A stretch of DNA of 64,000 nt. It comes from an uncultured Clostridia bacterium. Its GTDB lineage: Bacteria > Bacillota > Clostridia > Oscillospirales > Ruminococcaceae. Below, one piece after another: positions 63,273-64,000 of the stretch (positions are counted from its first letter, which is position 1; every line of letters begins with the position of its first letter). The notes below the pieces were generated by a model. The model was given only the letters and a program-made list of their open reading frames with translations, was not told the DNA's origin and ran no database searches. The stretch lies in contig CANQNG010000003.1 in NCBI GenBank assembly GCA_947625155.1, positions 62,001 through 126,000 on the forward strand, read 5' to 3'. The translations under genes and the position numbers were made by a program.

Positions 63273-64000
63273 TATTCAGCGCCCTCCTCAGCACCGGCGG
63301 CAGCATCTGCCTGCTGCTGCTGTACCATAGCGATATTGGCATTGTGTTCCTCCAGCGTTTCCGCAAAGTAGGTCACACCGGTCTCGATATTGGCGTAGAA
63401 GTAGTAATACGGCGTATCATCCGGATACAGCACCGCATCAATGGCAGCCCTGCCCGGGTTGCCGATCGCACCGGCAGGCAGCCCGGTACAGACATAAGTA
63501 TCATAGGCATCATAGATCAGCTCGTCCGGCAGCTCGATATTGGGCTTGATGGTCTGCTCCACATACTTGCTGGTCGGGTCGGACTGGAGCTGCGTGAAAT
63601 CGTCAGAATGCAGACGGTTCCAGAATACCGAGGCGATCTTCGGCATTTCCGCATCATTGGCTGCTTCCGCCTGCACCATGGAGGCAAGCGTGATCACTTC
63701 ATCGAGTGTGGTATCCAGTTCATCCATGCGTGCATAGTCCTCGTCTGTGATCTTGGAATTGAAGTTGACATAGATCTTGTTGCACACATCTTCCGGTTCC
63801 ATTTCCTTATAGAAAGTATAGGTATCGGGGAACAGGTAGCCCTCCATGCGGTAGAATTTGAGCTTGCTGGTGGATGCCGGCAGATGCTCCTCAAATTCAT
63901 AACCAAGTCCGCCGGCATTGAAAAAGTACAGGAATCTCGAAGCATCGCAGACCTCAGCCTCTTCGAGTTTCCGGGCTGCTTCATACAGTGTGCAGCCCTC
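63272..64000 (-). CDS. mltG: Endolytic transglycosylase MltG (partial, N-terminus off window)
   Basis: MltG cuts nascent glycan strands at the membrane and so limits peptidoglycan length. The frame is open to the right edge and the visible part is about 242 residues. Motifs are EGYLFPDTYTF, the active-site region LASMVQAEA, KYVEQTIKPNIELP and GLPAGAIGNPGRAAI, all typical of the YceG domain. The C-terminus is an Ala/Gln/Glu-rich tail. It is coupled to the U32 gene. Confidence 0.92.
   Translation of the reverse strand, partial: EGCTLYEAARKLEEAEVCDASRFLYFFNAGGLGYEFEEHLPASTSKLKFYRMEGYLFPDTYTFYKEMEPEDVCNKIYVNFNSKITDEDYARMDELDTTLDEVITLASMVQAEAANDAEMPKIASVFWNRLHSDDFTQLQSDPTSKYVEQTIKPNIELPDELIYDAYDTYVCTGLPAGAIGNPGRAAIDAVLYPDDTPYYYFYANIETGVTYFAETLEEHNANIAMVQQQQADAAAGAEEGAE

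Overview
The window (about 53% GC by eye) looks like a fibre-degrading, cellulosome-forming anaerobe of the genus Ruminococcus, close to R. champanellensis or R. flavefaciens. This is an inference from type I dockerins on four secreted proteins (a GH5 glucanase, a GH30-CBM22-dockerin-CE1 xylanase/esterase, a CBM22-GH10-CBM22-dockerin-GH43-CBM6 enzyme and a CAP-domain protein), a lipoprotein with a cohesin-like tail, a clostridial 2[4Fe-4S] ferredoxin, clean AAGGAGG ribosome binding sites and sigma-A promoters.

Layout. 0-2.7 kb: a LacI-type regulator followed by a sugar ABC solute-binding lipoprotein, whose permeases would lie off the left edge. 3-9 kb: gltB-gltD (glutamate synthase) from a strong promoter. 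9.2-11 kb: secreted GH5-dockerin glucanase. 11.1-13 kb: a three-gene operon (PH-domain protein, MerR regulator, membrane-anchored protein) behind a textbook MerR-type promoter. 13.1-15.1 kb: tRNA-Arg(CCT), an SLC13-type anion transporter and tRNA-Gln(CTG). 15.1-26.8 kb: one 8-gene operon with a giant solute-binding protein, two permease pairs, an NHL propeller, a Yip1-type membrane protein and a DUF5696 protein, but no ATPase. 27.1-28.9 kb (+ strand): ferredoxin and a cytosolic GH43 enzyme. 28.9-35.8 kb: two very large dockerin-bearing xylan enzymes in tandem. 36-37.9 kb: small membrane protein and a membrane-anchored beta-helix protein. 38-48.5 kb: a long co-directional run (CAP-dockerin, malic enzyme, YdcF, valS, folC, membrane protein, YbjN-like, DUF368/PopT, aldo/keto reductase). 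48.7-50.4 kb (+): ACT + DUF711 pair. 50.4-52.8 kb (-): cohesin-like lipoprotein, trmO and a rhomboid-like protein. 52.9-59.6 kb (+): YbjN-like protein, SLC13-type transporter, tatD, a two-component system, a 400-bp array of palindromes and hsp20. 59.6-64 kb: small membrane protein, class II fba, DUF975 membrane protein, U32 peptidase-family protein and partial mltG running off the right edge.

How it fits together. The secreted xylanases cut and deacylate xylan outside the cell on a cellulosome. The adjacent ABC operon is a reasonable but unproven candidate for taking up the oligosaccharides, and the cytosolic GH43 enzyme for finishing them. The most interesting items are the 8-gene ATPase-less ABC operon with its DUF5696 protein, and the palindrome-array repeat between the histidine kinase and hsp20, of which a shortened copy sits beside tRNA-Arg.
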